NCBI RefSeq assembly: GCF_015207505.1
Contig: NZ_JADEWT010000029.1
Location: forward strand, 1-58,881
DNA length: 58,881 nucleotides
Direction of reading: 5' to 3'
Source: Tychonema sp. LEGE 06208
Lineage (GTDB): Bacteria; Cyanobacteriota; Cyanobacteriia; Cyanobacteriales; Microcoleaceae
Both the position numbers and the translations under genes were made by a program. The notes beneath the pieces were generated by a model that saw only the letters and a list, made by a program, of their open reading frames with translations, made no database searches and was not told the origin of the DNA. Below, one piece after another: positions 1 through 7,229 of this stretch (its first letter is position 1; each line of letters begins with the position of its first letter).

Positions 1-681
1 TTTAAGCTGGAACTATTAAGGATGGGTGCACCTGCTTCCAGGGCAATTTCTGCTGGCTCCCGCCCCTGCACAGCAGCTATCATGCTTACTGCTTTCCGCA
101 AAGCATGACCCAATAGATTATATGTATCTTCGACTTTCCCGGCTCCCCATAACGGGGAGGAATCTAAAGCCGCTTTAAGTTGAGATGAGCCAAATCCACC
201 TTTTTGTTTGGCAATTTCTACGGTGCGGTCAATTAAACGTTGGTCTAGTTCTTTTTTAATTAAGCGATTTCTGAATCTCACCAAAGTTGCTTTGCTAAAA
301 GGGGGAGTTTCACAATGCCAGACAATCGAGAACTAACTGCCAACGTTGATCCATGAGCATTTCTTCAATTACTTCATCGTCAGAAATGCCTAAGTAGGCT
401 TGCAGAATAATTGCCAGAGCAATTTGTGCAGGAGGAACTGGGCCCTGACCTACTGTGCTGTCTTTAAAAATTGTAGCAAGTTGTTCTTGAAACTCATCAT
501 TAAATATGAATGAACGGTTCAGTCGAAGAAACGTGAATAACTTGGCTCGTTTAATGCGCTTGATAATCAACGCTTCTGTTTCTGAGAGTTCAATTGGAGG
601 ATGCCATAAGGGAGGGCGCATAAGGTTTCTTCCTTCTTCCTGATTGTCAGAATTTAACAGGCTTTTCAATTCACATATCAT
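1..681 (-). pseudogene. IS1182-type transposase, frameshifted and cut by the window edge
   Basis: The N-terminal part (681 down to 310) encodes 123 residues with the helical start typical of IS1182-type DDE transposases, including a QIALAIILQAYLGISDDEV segment and WQLVLDCL. It stops at 310-312. The reading frame then resumes one base off: CETPPFSKATLVRFRNRLI and the following residues continue to base 1 without a stop. A single-base shift near 313-320 therefore separates two halves that would join perfectly. I cannot tell a decayed copy from one using programmed frameshifting, but a simple indel is more likely. The catalytic acidic residues and the other end of the element lie outside the window. 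A possible SD is not evident upstream of 681. Confidence 0.8.
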
Positions 682-947
682 TTTCAGTTTGTTTTGTCAA
701 CTCCTAATACTGAACCGACGCCCTAGGCTCTGTTTCACCGTTGGAACTCCCCATTAACGCCAGTGTCACCTCACATTAGATGTCTGGTTGCGTCCTGTTC
801 CCAGCTTCACTCTCCAAGAATCGAGCTTGGTCGGTGTGGGCAGATAGGGAGTCATACCTGAGTCTGGCAGAAGGGGCTTGCACCCTTATCAGCCCGAGAG
901 TTCAGCCTTATGGCTGGAAACGCTATGTACGGACTGATTACCGTGAT

Positions 948-1289
948 TCACGTTTCAACGAATCGCACAGTCCCCTTCCCTTGACGATCTCCCTTACCAC
1001 CAAGCACTTGATATTTATAGTTGCCATTCTTAAACTTATAAACTTGAGCCGCTCCCGTATCGTCTCTAGTTCCCTTGCCCAAACTCAAATTACCTTGAGG
1101 ACTTGTAGAACGGTAGAGAAGTTCGCCCGAATTATACCTTTTCCAAACATTAACGTTGTATCCACCTTGGCACTTCAAACTGAGTACCAAGTCAGCAGTA
1201 GAATCAGCCGAGGCTGGTAAGACAAGATAAGTTGAAACACCAGTCATCAAACCAAGCAGTAACGCAAATCGCTTCAGTAGTGTTTTCAT
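948..1289 (-). CDS. Small secreted hypothetical protein
   Basis: This 113-residue protein starts with a clear signal peptide: positive KTLLKR, a hydrophobic core to about residue 22 and a likely AxA cleavage near PASADS (about residue 28). The mature part is about 85 residues, rich in Gly, Asn, Tyr and Lys, and has one visible cysteine (LKCQGG). It has no recognisable domain. Its start at 1289 is preceded by purine-rich AAGAGGAAACG, a good ribosome binding site. It stands alone between transposon debris and the NTF2-like gene. It is probably periplasmic or extracellular; function unknown. Confidence 0.7.
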   Translation of the reverse strand: MKTLLKRFALLLGLMTGVSTYLVLPASADSTADLVLSLKCQGGYNVNVWKRYNSGELLYRSTSPQGNLSLGKGTRDDTGAAQVYKFKNGNYKYQVLGGKGDRQGKGTVRFVET

Positions 1290-1352
1290 CGTTTCCTCTT
1301 GTAGTTTTGAGCGTTCGGTTTTCTTCTTAGAATCTACTTCTACCTAGCCAGT

Positions 1353-1757
1353 TCACGACTGGTCATGAACCGGCTCCATGTATAGCCTTGCCCACGCGAT
1401 GATTCCGTTGCGTAGTCCAGCAACGACTACACCACGCATATTCAGTGCCGATCCGGACGTGCGCGTACCTTGCCAGTGCCATTCAGCCCAGGCGAGGTCA
1501 CAGTGGATCGTCGAAGCGACCAAAGTTGCACGTAAATCTGGAACCTGGGCAAAGAGGGCAGTCCAGTTCTCCCGGACTTGGGCTAGTCCGGTGAAGGCAC
1601 TCTCAGGATGCAGCGGTTGTTCGCCCTTGAAATCATTAGCGAAGCAGCTCACGAACGCATCAACGTCGTGTGCGTTGATGGCATCAGACATTCGTTGCAG
1701 CACTGTTGGCGTTTCATGTTGGGTTGGCGCGCTCAAGTTTCCTGTTGTGTTAGGCAT
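1353..1757 (-). CDS. NTF2-like / SnoaL-fold protein
   Basis: The 134-residue product has the size and pattern of the NTF2-like (SnoaL) cone fold: an opening helix with MSDAINAHDVDAFVSCFA, a middle RENWTALFAQVPDLRATLVA segment and closing strands with AWAEWHWQGTR and ARLYMEPV. Members are either small enzymes (isomerases, hydrolases) or ligand-binding proteins, and sequence alone does not separate these. No signal peptide is visible. The start codon lies inside a leftover phosphoglycerate-mutase fragment, so this gene sits at a rearrangement junction directly downstream of the GMC oxidoreductase gene and may be read with it. Confidence 0.7.
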   Translation of the reverse strand: MPNTTGNLSAPTQHETPTVLQRMSDAINAHDVDAFVSCFANDFKGEQPLHPESAFTGLAQVRENWTALFAQVPDLRATLVASTIHCDLAWAEWHWQGTRTSGSALNMRGVVVAGLRNGIIAWARLYMEPVHDQS

Positions 1758-1905
1758 ATTTCAAAGCATTTCGGTACACCCGTTGCCAGTTCTAGTGCTG
1801 TCACTTCATCTGGACTTAATCGATCGAGCATCACGATCGTCGATTCTCCTAAAAACTGATCGATCGCTCTTTTCAGTGTGCGATCATCGCCAAAGGTCTT
1901 TGCTT
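1733..1905 (-). pseudogene. C-terminal fragment of a phosphoglycerate mutase-like gene
   Basis: In the frame not used by the flanking genes, an open stretch ends with LDRLSPDEVTALELATGVP followed by a stop at 1733-1735. This matches the closing segment of 2,3-bisphosphoglycerate-dependent phosphoglycerate mutases (dimer helix and the PTGVP-like end). Nothing of the catalytic His region remains. The fragment overlaps the 3' end of the GMC gene and the 5' end of the NTF2-like gene, which suggests that both were joined across a deleted gene. The identification is from memory of the family and is moderate. Confidence 0.45.
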
Positions 1906-3435
1906 TGAAACGCCACCTGCGACTTTAATTAAATCGGCTGCTTTTTCGCCGATCGCAATTATCGGCCCATTCGTATTTCCTGTAGTGATCGTTGGCATGA
2001 TGGAAGCATCGACGACCCTCAACCCCTCAACCCCATGTACCCTCAGTTCGGGGTCTACCACCGCCATTGAATCAATGCCCATTTTGCAAGTGCCGACAGG
2101 ATGGTACATCGTATCGCAAGCGTCTCGGATGTAAGCGGAGAGCGCTTCATCGCTCTGCATGTCGCTACCAGGAGCCAGTTCCTCCCCTTGAAACTCATCA
2201 AAGGCATGAGTCTCAAAGATTTGGCGGAGTAGTTTAAGTCCTGCGACTAGCGTTTGTACATCGGTTTCACTTTGTAGATAGTTCAGCCGAATCATCGGTG
2301 TATCTTTGGGATCGGACGATCGCAAGCTGACACTCCCAATATTTTGAGCATGGGTCAAAGAGGCGACCCCAAAGAATCCTGGACCAGAGCGGTTAGAGCC
2401 AGGTGGTGCCCACAGAATGGGACCTGCGAAACACTGTAAATCTGGCGCAACATCCAAGTTATGCTCGCTATGCAAGAACAATCCAGCTTCACCAATCCCA
2501 CTGCTGCTGCTGGCAGGGTGGACAGCCTCAGTTGCCTGGTAGGTAATGGGAACGAGAACGTGGTCTTGGAGATTTTGGCCGACCCCAGGCAGATCGGCGA
2601 CAACAGGAATGCCCAAGGCTTGCAGGTGTGCTGCATCCCCAATGCCGGAAAGCATCAGCAGTTTGGGCGAATCGAACGCACCAGCACTTAAAATCACTTC
2701 CTGGTTGACGCTGACTTGGTGCAGCGTGCCCTCGTGAAGATATTCCACCCCAACGGTGCAAGTGCCCTCAAATAACAACCGAGTCACCAACGCGCCTGTT
2801 GTGGTTGTCAAATTCGGACGATCGAGAATGGGAAGCAGAAAAGCCGCAGCCGTACTGTGCCGCTTCCCATCTTTAATCGTAAATTGATAAAAGCCTGCCC
2901 CTTCTTGTTGACTGCCGTTGAAGTCAGGATTATCGTCATAGCCCATTGCCACTGCTGTCTCGACAAAGCGTTGAGACATTACCGCAGTGTCCATGAGATC
3001 GGTGACGCTCAACTCCCCATCAACCCCGTGGTATTCGGAGGCACCTCGTTGCTGGTGCTCGGATTTCTTGAAATAGGGCAACATATCCTGGTAACTCCAA
3101 CCGGGATTACCTAATTGTTGCCAGTGGTCATAATCATGAGGATTGCCTCGAATATAAAGCATGAAATTAATCGCACTGCTGCCACCCAAGACTTTGCCGC
3201 GGGGACAATAGATTTTGCGATTATTTAAGTACGCTTCTGGTTCAGAAAAATATCCCCAGTCCACCTCAGAACCTAATAGTTTTAGGCATTCCGCCGGGAT
3301 TTGAATCTCCGGTTTAGTATCTGGGTTGCCAGCTTCGAGTAATAACACTGTTGTTTTACTGTCTTCTGTCAAACGGTTGGCGACCACGCAGCCTGCCGAA
3401 CCTGCACCGATAATAATGTAGTCATAGTTCGTCAT
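1873..3435 (-). CDS. GMC family oxidoreductase (choline dehydrogenase-like)
   Basis: This 520-residue flavoprotein begins with the Rossmann FAD motif IIGAGSAGCVVANRLTED and then shows the GMC signature region PRGKVLGGSSAINFMLYIRG. The active-site His is in DTMYHPVGTCKMG and the Asn in TGNTNGPIIAIGEKAADLI near the C-terminus. These are the catalytic pair of the glucose-methanol-choline family, which oxidises primary or secondary alcohols. The substrate is not deducible: betaine aldehyde synthesis would need a neighbouring betB, which is absent. No signal peptide is present. The last dozen residues after KVAGG read through a gpm-like remnant and are probably not native. SD-like AAGGAGAATTCC precedes the start. 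Confidence 0.88.
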   Translation of the reverse strand: MTNYDYIIIGAGSAGCVVANRLTEDSKTTVLLLEAGNPDTKPEIQIPAECLKLLGSEVDWGYFSEPEAYLNNRKIYCPRGKVLGGSSAINFMLYIRGNPHDYDHWQQLGNPGWSYQDMLPYFKKSEHQQRGASEYHGVDGELSVTDLMDTAVMSQRFVETAVAMGYDDNPDFNGSQQEGAGFYQFTIKDGKRHSTAAAFLLPILDRPNLTTTTGALVTRLLFEGTCTVGVEYLHEGTLHQVSVNQEVILSAGAFDSPKLLMLSGIGDAAHLQALGIPVVADLPGVGQNLQDHVLVPITYQATEAVHPASSSSGIGEAGLFLHSEHNLDVAPDLQCFAGPILWAPPGSNRSGPGFFGVASLTHAQNIGSVSLRSSDPKDTPMIRLNYLQSETDVQTLVAGLKLLRQIFETHAFDEFQGEELAPGSDMQSDEALSAYIRDACDTMYHPVGTCKMGIDSMAVVDPELRVHGVEGLRVVDASIMPTITTGNTNGPIIAIGEKAADLIKVAGGVSKQRPLAMIAH

Positions 3436-3484
3436 GGAATTCTCCTTGTTTGCTGTATGTCGTGGATTAATCAGACCTTAATGG

Positions 3485-3910
3485 CTAGCGAGAATACGTC
3501 AAGTTTCCATTTTGATTCTCTATTCCCCGAATCAAAATTGATGTTGACTTGGTTGAGCCATTAGCTAGACGACATCTTGCTAATAAAGTCGCTCCGGTAC
3601 GATCGATATTCTTACAAGAAAATTGATAACTGCTAGCGGCTCTTGGATTGCGAGAATACGTCAAGTTTCCATTTTGATTCTCTATTCCCCGAATCAAAAT
3701 TGATGTTGACTTAGTTGAGCCATTAGCTAAACGACATCTTGCTGATAAAGTCGCTCCGGTAATCTTAATATTCTGACAAGAACTTTGATAACTGCTAGGA
3801 GATGTGGGTCTTGCCAAAGCAGGTTCCCTGGGAATTACAGCTAGAATTGCACCACAAGCAACAAAAGCTATTAAACTTGACGCTCGACTGAGTTTCGTAA
3901 GGTAAGACAT
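3485..3910 (-). CDS. Secreted cyanovirin-N homologue (CVNH lectin)
   Basis: I place the start at ATG 3910 (MSYLTKLSRASS), preceded by AAGGAGAATACTC, rather than at the upstream codon at 3973. Residues 1-33 form a signal peptide ending near PALARP. The mature part of about 105 residues is two repeats of 54 residues, each with the cyanovirin-N pattern: SYQ-SCxNI, TGATLxARCRLANGS, then IENQNGNLTY. Each repeat carries two cysteines spaced as in the two CV-N disulfides. This is the full length of a CVNH domain, a fold that binds oligomannose glycans. A surface or extracellular lectin role is inferred. The two repeats are almost identical, unlike those of CV-N itself, which implies a recent internal duplication or conversion. 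Confidence 0.85.
   Translation of the reverse strand: MSYLTKLSRASSLIAFVACGAILAVIPREPALARPTSPSSYQSSCQNIKITGATLSARCRLANGSTKSTSILIRGIENQNGNLTYSRNPRAASSYQFSCKNIDRTGATLLARCRLANGSTKSTSILIRGIENQNGNLTYSR
3488..3811 (-). repeat. Tandem 162-bp repeat inside the CVNH gene
   Basis: Bases from 3488 and from 3650 begin with the same GCGAGAATACG and run in parallel with an offset of 162 bp (54 codons). The first 100 or so bases of each unit differ at only a handful of positions. The unit boundary coincides with the sequence repeat of the CVNH fold. Confidence 0.9.
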
Positions 3911-3930
3911 GAGTATTCTCCTTAAATCAT

Positions 3931-3969
3931 AAATTAAAATCCCCCATTGCCACCACTGGCAACGGGGGG
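3931..3969 (-). terminator. Rho-independent terminator after the crystallin-domain gene
   Basis: On the minus strand CCCCCGTTGCC and GGCAATGGGGG pair around a short loop (3941-3969), followed by ATTTTAATTT. It sits 28 bases past the stop of the gene at 3997-4242 and before the CVNH start, so the two genes probably have separate transcripts. Confidence 0.75.
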
Positions 3970-3996
3970 TCAACGGATGTGATGCTTTCTGGCTCG

Positions 3997-4242
3997 TTAT
4001 CCTACAATCTTGAGTGACGAAATGCTATCGTTATTGATAACACCTGGGCTGATTGCAAGATTAGGATACTCTCCCGGTGGAAGTTTCACATTACTCCCGT
4101 TGAAGTTAGTATCCCCAAAAACTTGCCATGTACCAGAGATTACTTTAACTGCTGTAATTTTGTCGTTCCAAAAATTTCCGACATTAGCTAAGTCTTGGGT
4201 AAAGCTATTGGAAACCACTCGGCAATTGGAATCGCTAAACAC
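3997..4242 (-). CDS. Beta/gamma-crystallin domain protein (possibly 5'-truncated)
   Basis: The 81 residues show two Greek-key motifs: VFSDSNCRVVSNS to NDKITAVKV, then GTWQVFGDTNFNGSNVKL to NDSISSLKIV. NDSISS fits the calcium-binding (N/D)(N/D)xx(S/T)S signature, while NDKITA fits it only partly. Microbial members are small calcium-binding proteins. The only start is GTG at 4242, without a convincing SD. The first Greek key looks several residues short compared with the second, and the open frame extends about ten codons further upstream without ATG. The gene may therefore have lost its proper 5' end. No signal peptide is seen. Confidence 0.65.
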   Translation of the reverse strand: MFSDSNCRVVSNSFTQDLANVGNFWNDKITAVKVISGTWQVFGDTNFNGSNVKLPPGEYPNLAISPGVINNDSISSLKIVG

Positions 4243-4443
4243 AATTCTTTCAGCCCTTATTTTTCTTCTAAATTAGTCTGTGTTATTCAGAAAACTCAGA
4301 AAAATATCAAACATAAGCGGTTGTCAAAAAGAAACTTTTTTATGGAAATTTGTGCGACCAGAAGGTTAGTTTTATTGGCTAACCTCCTGGATGCTTAATA
4401 GCTGCTATTAGAACCAGCTATGTTGACAAGCTTTTCAAACCTG

Positions 4444-4611
4444 TTAAGCAGGAACTTGAAGTGTTTGACCAACTTGTAATTTTCCAGGGCTAACACCAGG
4501 ATTAGCAGCTGCAATTTTCTGCGCGTTCGCATCACTGCCATTACCATAGTGGAACTCTGCAATACTAGAAAATGTTTCTCCAGCGGCTACAGTATGTGTT
4601 TTGTTAGACAT
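4444..4611 (-). CDS. 55-residue stand-alone LysM peptide
   Basis: This short gene reads from ATG 4611 to TAA 4444. Almost the whole peptide is one LysM domain: THTVAAGETFSSIAEFHYG, then ANAQKIAAANPGVSPGKL and VGQTLQVP at the end. LysM modules bind N-acetylglucosamine polymers such as peptidoglycan. A strong SD (AAAGGAAAAAATC) precedes the start. There is no signal peptide or second domain, so it either acts inside the cell, leaves by an unconventional route, or works as a subunit. Its upstream region is shared with the gene at 5774-6022, which points to common regulation. Confidence 0.85.
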   Translation of the reverse strand: MSNKTHTVAAGETFSSIAEFHYGNGSDANAQKIAAANPGVSPGKLQVGQTLQVPA

Positions 4612-4639
4612 GATTTTTTCCTTTGTTATTAAGGTCGTT

Positions 4640-5170
4640 GTCTTTTGTTTCTAAACTCTCTCAGACGATTCCAGCAGTCAAATTCAGATTTTTTCGATTA
4701 AATTAGAGGCTTTTGTTCACCTCGTCGAGTTTCGATTGAATCTCAGATTTGGTTTCTTTCCTCGTAAACCTAACTTAAACCTAATCGTTGAATAAAATAT
4801 CTATCATTGTGAATAGGTTATTAGAAATTTAAAGATTTGTCCGCAAGTTTAATATTGGAAAAACCTCATAATTGCTGTTACTAAAAACTTGTTTTTCTCG
4901 CTGACAGTATAACTTTGACAGCCATATTGAGATAACAAACTTGCAGTTTTAGTGCGTCAGGCTGCTTACTTATGTTGAGTTTATCGGACTTATCAATAGT
5001 GTTATTAAATTACCAGCCCGCCAGAAAAGTCGTTATTGTAAATGACCTCATCTACTGTACGGGTAAAAAACTGAGATTACTTTTTTATGATTTCATGATG
5101 CGGATTGAGGGCGATCAATATTACGTTTAAAATGTGAAGAAAATGTGAGTAACTCGTGAGGTAGATATAT
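4640..5170 (-). promoter_or_regulatory. Conserved upstream region, copy A (of LysM gene)
   Basis: About 530 bp upstream of the LysM gene match the region upstream of the gene at 5774-6022. Blocks include GAGGCTTTTGTT with TTTCGATTGAATCTCAGATT, and a nearly identical stretch of about 185 bp from TTATCAATAGTGTTATTAA to GAGGTAGATATAT. The stretch holds no convincing ORF in either direction. It is far longer than a single promoter and could include a long 5' leader or a small RNA. Copy A is ended by a MITE-like insertion. Confidence 0.7.
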
Positions 5171-5296
5171 AGCAATCCTAAATCATTCAGATAAATTTGT
5201 AGGGGTAGTGCCCCGTGCCTACCCCCTATCTATCGGGGCAACCACGGGGGGATTGCCCCTACAAGAATTACGCAAATCATTTAGGATTGCTATATA
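5166..5296. mobile_element. MITE-like palindromic element A
   Basis: The ends TATATAGCAATCCTAAAT and ATTTAGGATTGCTATATA are perfect inverted copies. Between them lies a second inverted pair (GTAGGGGTAGTGCCCC and GGGGATTGCCCCTAC). The element of about 130 bp has no coding capacity. Its left end abuts the end of conserved region copy A, where copy B continues differently, so it looks inserted at a TA-rich site. Confidence 0.75.
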
Positions 5297-5365
5297 TGGT
5301 GCGTTACACGCACGTTTTCGCACCCTACGAAAGCTACGAAAGCGGCGATCGCACTGGAGTTGGGA

Positions 5366-5638
5366 TCATGTATGACCGCCGATTTGACTCATTTCAACTA
5401 CTTTGGTTTGGTCATGAACAAAAAATGTAGCCCGCGTTCCTTGACTTAAGCGAATCTCAAATTGGTTTTGAGTTCCTTGCAATTGTCTGTAGTTTGTACT
5501 ACCGGCTGTTTGAGCTGCGTCTCTAGGATGAACCCCATCCTTTTCAATCTTATTTTGAAATTTGTCAAATTTTTCCTGTTCGGATTTTGTGAGTTGACCA
5601 ACAAATTCCATATTGCTTTTGTCGTAAGTCCATGCCAT
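5366..5638 (-). CDS. Small protein with RelE/ParE-like C-terminal pattern
   Basis: I place the start at ATG 5638 (MAWTYDKSNMEF), because TTAGGAGGTCATCAAT before it is a strong SD. The product is 90 residues. The first half is polar and helical (SEQEKFDKFQNKIEKDGVHP), the second half is strand-like with FEIRLSQGTRATFFV and VVEMSQIGGHT. This layout resembles the C-terminal half of RelE/ParE-type toxins, but the match is weak, the HPRDAAQTAGSTNY segment is unusual, and no antitoxin gene is adjacent. It may instead belong functionally with the neighbouring small proteins. Function unknown. Confidence 0.6.
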   Translation of the reverse strand: MAWTYDKSNMEFVGQLTKSEQEKFDKFQNKIEKDGVHPRDAAQTAGSTNYRQLQGTQNQFEIRLSQGTRATFFVHDQTKVVEMSQIGGHT

Positions 5639-5773
5639 TATTGATGACCTCCTAAATTGACAGTTTTCGGCGATAACTGAATCCAAAAATACTTGCCCGT
5701 GTCAGAGAATTGTCCGATTACGAAAAGTCATAAAATTTAGATCCAGTTAAAATTTCATTAGGGCGGTTAACTT

Positions 5774-6022
5774 TTATTCTGTCGTCACCGTAATATCCTC
5801 CAGAGTTAAATTTTTAACGGCTAATTGCACACCACCAAATGAACGCTGAAATTCATTTCGACCTACTCTAAGCACATTAACTTCAGTCGAAGAACCACCA
5901 GCAGTCATATCACAATTACCACCGGCTTGACAATCAACGATCACTTTAGTTTGTCTTCCCCCAGCCCAGGTGGGAATTCCACTTTTTATTTCCTGTGGTG
6001 CAACTCGAAATGGACCAGCCAT
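5774..6022 (-). CDS. Small protein of unknown function (82 residues)
   Basis: The start is taken at ATG 6022 (MAGPFRVAPQEIKSG) since the upstream extension reads through the conserved leader. The protein is strand-rich with two close cysteines (VDCQAGGNCDMTAGG), then VNVLRVGRNEFQRSFGG and a Thr-rich end. I recognise no family. There is no signal peptide or membrane segment. The spacing to the conserved upstream region copy B mirrors that of the LysM peptide and copy A, so the two are probably expressed under the same conditions. Confidence 0.6.
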   Translation of the reverse strand: MAGPFRVAPQEIKSGIPTWAGGRQTKVIVDCQAGGNCDMTAGGSSTEVNVLRVGRNEFQRSFGGVQLAVKNLTLEDITVTTE

Positions 6023-6104
6023 AAGTAAAAATCTCCGATAAGTGTTGAACCTTACTAAAATTTCACAAAAAAGCAAAAGTTTTTGAGAAACCATGACGGT
6101 GCGT

Positions 6105-6640
6105 CTTGTTAGACCCCCTCAACTCTGTAAGACGACTCCAGCGATCAATTTCTAATTTTTTTCTCGAACTAGAGGCTTTTGTTTTCACCTCGTCTAGTTT
6201 CGATTGAATCTCAGATTTTGTTTATTTCGTCGTTGGTTTAACCATAATCAGAGTTGCTCAATATAATCTCTACCTTTGGGATGACTTACTATAGTAGAGC
6301 TTATCCAATTCACAGGTTTTTTAAACAGTCGCTCCAACATAATTTCTGTTACCATTAACTTGCTTTTCTCAGTCACAGCCGGACTTTCACTGCTAGATTT
6401 AAGCAACGACATTGCAGTTTCAGTGCCTCAGCCTGCTCACTTCCGTTTAGTTTTTATGACTTATCAATAGTGTTATTAAATTACCAGCCCGCCATAAAAG
6501 TCGTTATTATAAATGACCTCATCTACTGTACTGGTAAAAAACTGAGATTACTCTTTTATGATTTCATGATGCGGAGTTAGGGCGCTCAACATTACGTTTA
6601 AAATGTGAAGAAAATGTGAGGAACTCGTGAGGTAGATATA
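6105..6640 (-). promoter_or_regulatory. Conserved upstream region, copy B
   Basis: This is the second copy of the region at 4640-5170, upstream of the gene at 5774-6022. The final 185 bp (about 6455-6640) differ from copy A at only some ten positions, while the gene-proximal part is more diverged but keeps the blocks GAGGCTTTTGTT and TTTCGATTGAATCTCAGATT in order and spacing. Conservation far upstream of the start is the unusual part. Confidence 0.7.
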
Positions 6641-6813
6641 TCTCTGATTTGTCAATTCCGAAAGGCGGTGTTTCGCAGGACAGACGGCTTAAAGATAGCG
6701 GGTGTAGAGCGATCGCCTTTGCTGAAGCGCTTCCTCTCTGGGTCAGCTCACAATGTGGACTGTGGATTCATTATCTTATACCCTATTTTGGTTCTTAGTC
6801 TTAATGTCCCGAA

Positions 6814-7130
6814 CTAAAAAAGAATCTTTGATAAATTGATAATAAAGCTTGTCCCCTTGCCCTCTGCACTTTCAACCGCAAGTGTCCCTTTATGGGCTTC
6901 AATAATACTCTTCGCTAAAAATAATCCTCATCCCCAGCCAGTTTGCTCCTCGGCACAAAGGGTTCGACGAAATTGTTGAAAGAGGATAGATTGAGCGTCT
7001 AGGGCGATCGGATCGCCTTCATTATGGATAGTAAGGCCGATCTGCGTTTCAGTTTGCTGGAGCGTGAGTGTAATCGGCGTACTAGGCGCACCATATTTCA
7101 ATACGGTTCAGTTAAGGAAAATTGTAGCGA
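6814..7130 (-). pseudogene. Decayed histidine kinase, C-terminal ATPase remnant
   Basis: Read leftwards, the frame gives LKYGAPSTPITLTLQQTET, IGLTIHNEGDPI (the N/G1 boxes), QTGWG-stop-GLFLAKSIIEAHKG (G2 with a TGA where a Gly codon is expected) and GTLAVESAEGKGTSFII, ending at 6814. This is the HATPase domain of a histidine kinase. There is another stop upstream of LKYG, and the homology ends near 7105-7118, where the sequence CAATACGGTTCAGTTAAGG begins. The dimerisation/His region is gone. It is a non-functional relic. Confidence 0.75.
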
Positions 7131-7229
7131 AAATGTTGGGCGGAGTGAAACGGAGGGTTCGTTCCCTCGGGGGCCAACCTACGCACTGATTCGGTCTAGT
7201 TCTTAGACCTCTTTGTCACCCTCCTACCT

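Noticed and set aside
780-1220. Open frame of 146 codons on the plus strand
   Set aside because: It runs antisense across the signal-peptide gene at 948-1289, has no family features, and its first part overlaps unassigned debris that may derive from an old insertion sequence.
1873-3435. betA (choline dehydrogenase)
   Set aside because: The family match is to GMC oxidoreductases in general; no betB or choline transporter lies nearby.
5366-5638. RelE-type toxin-antitoxin pair
   Set aside because: The C-terminal pattern is suggestive, but no antitoxin gene is adjacent, so only a weak fold resemblance is reported.
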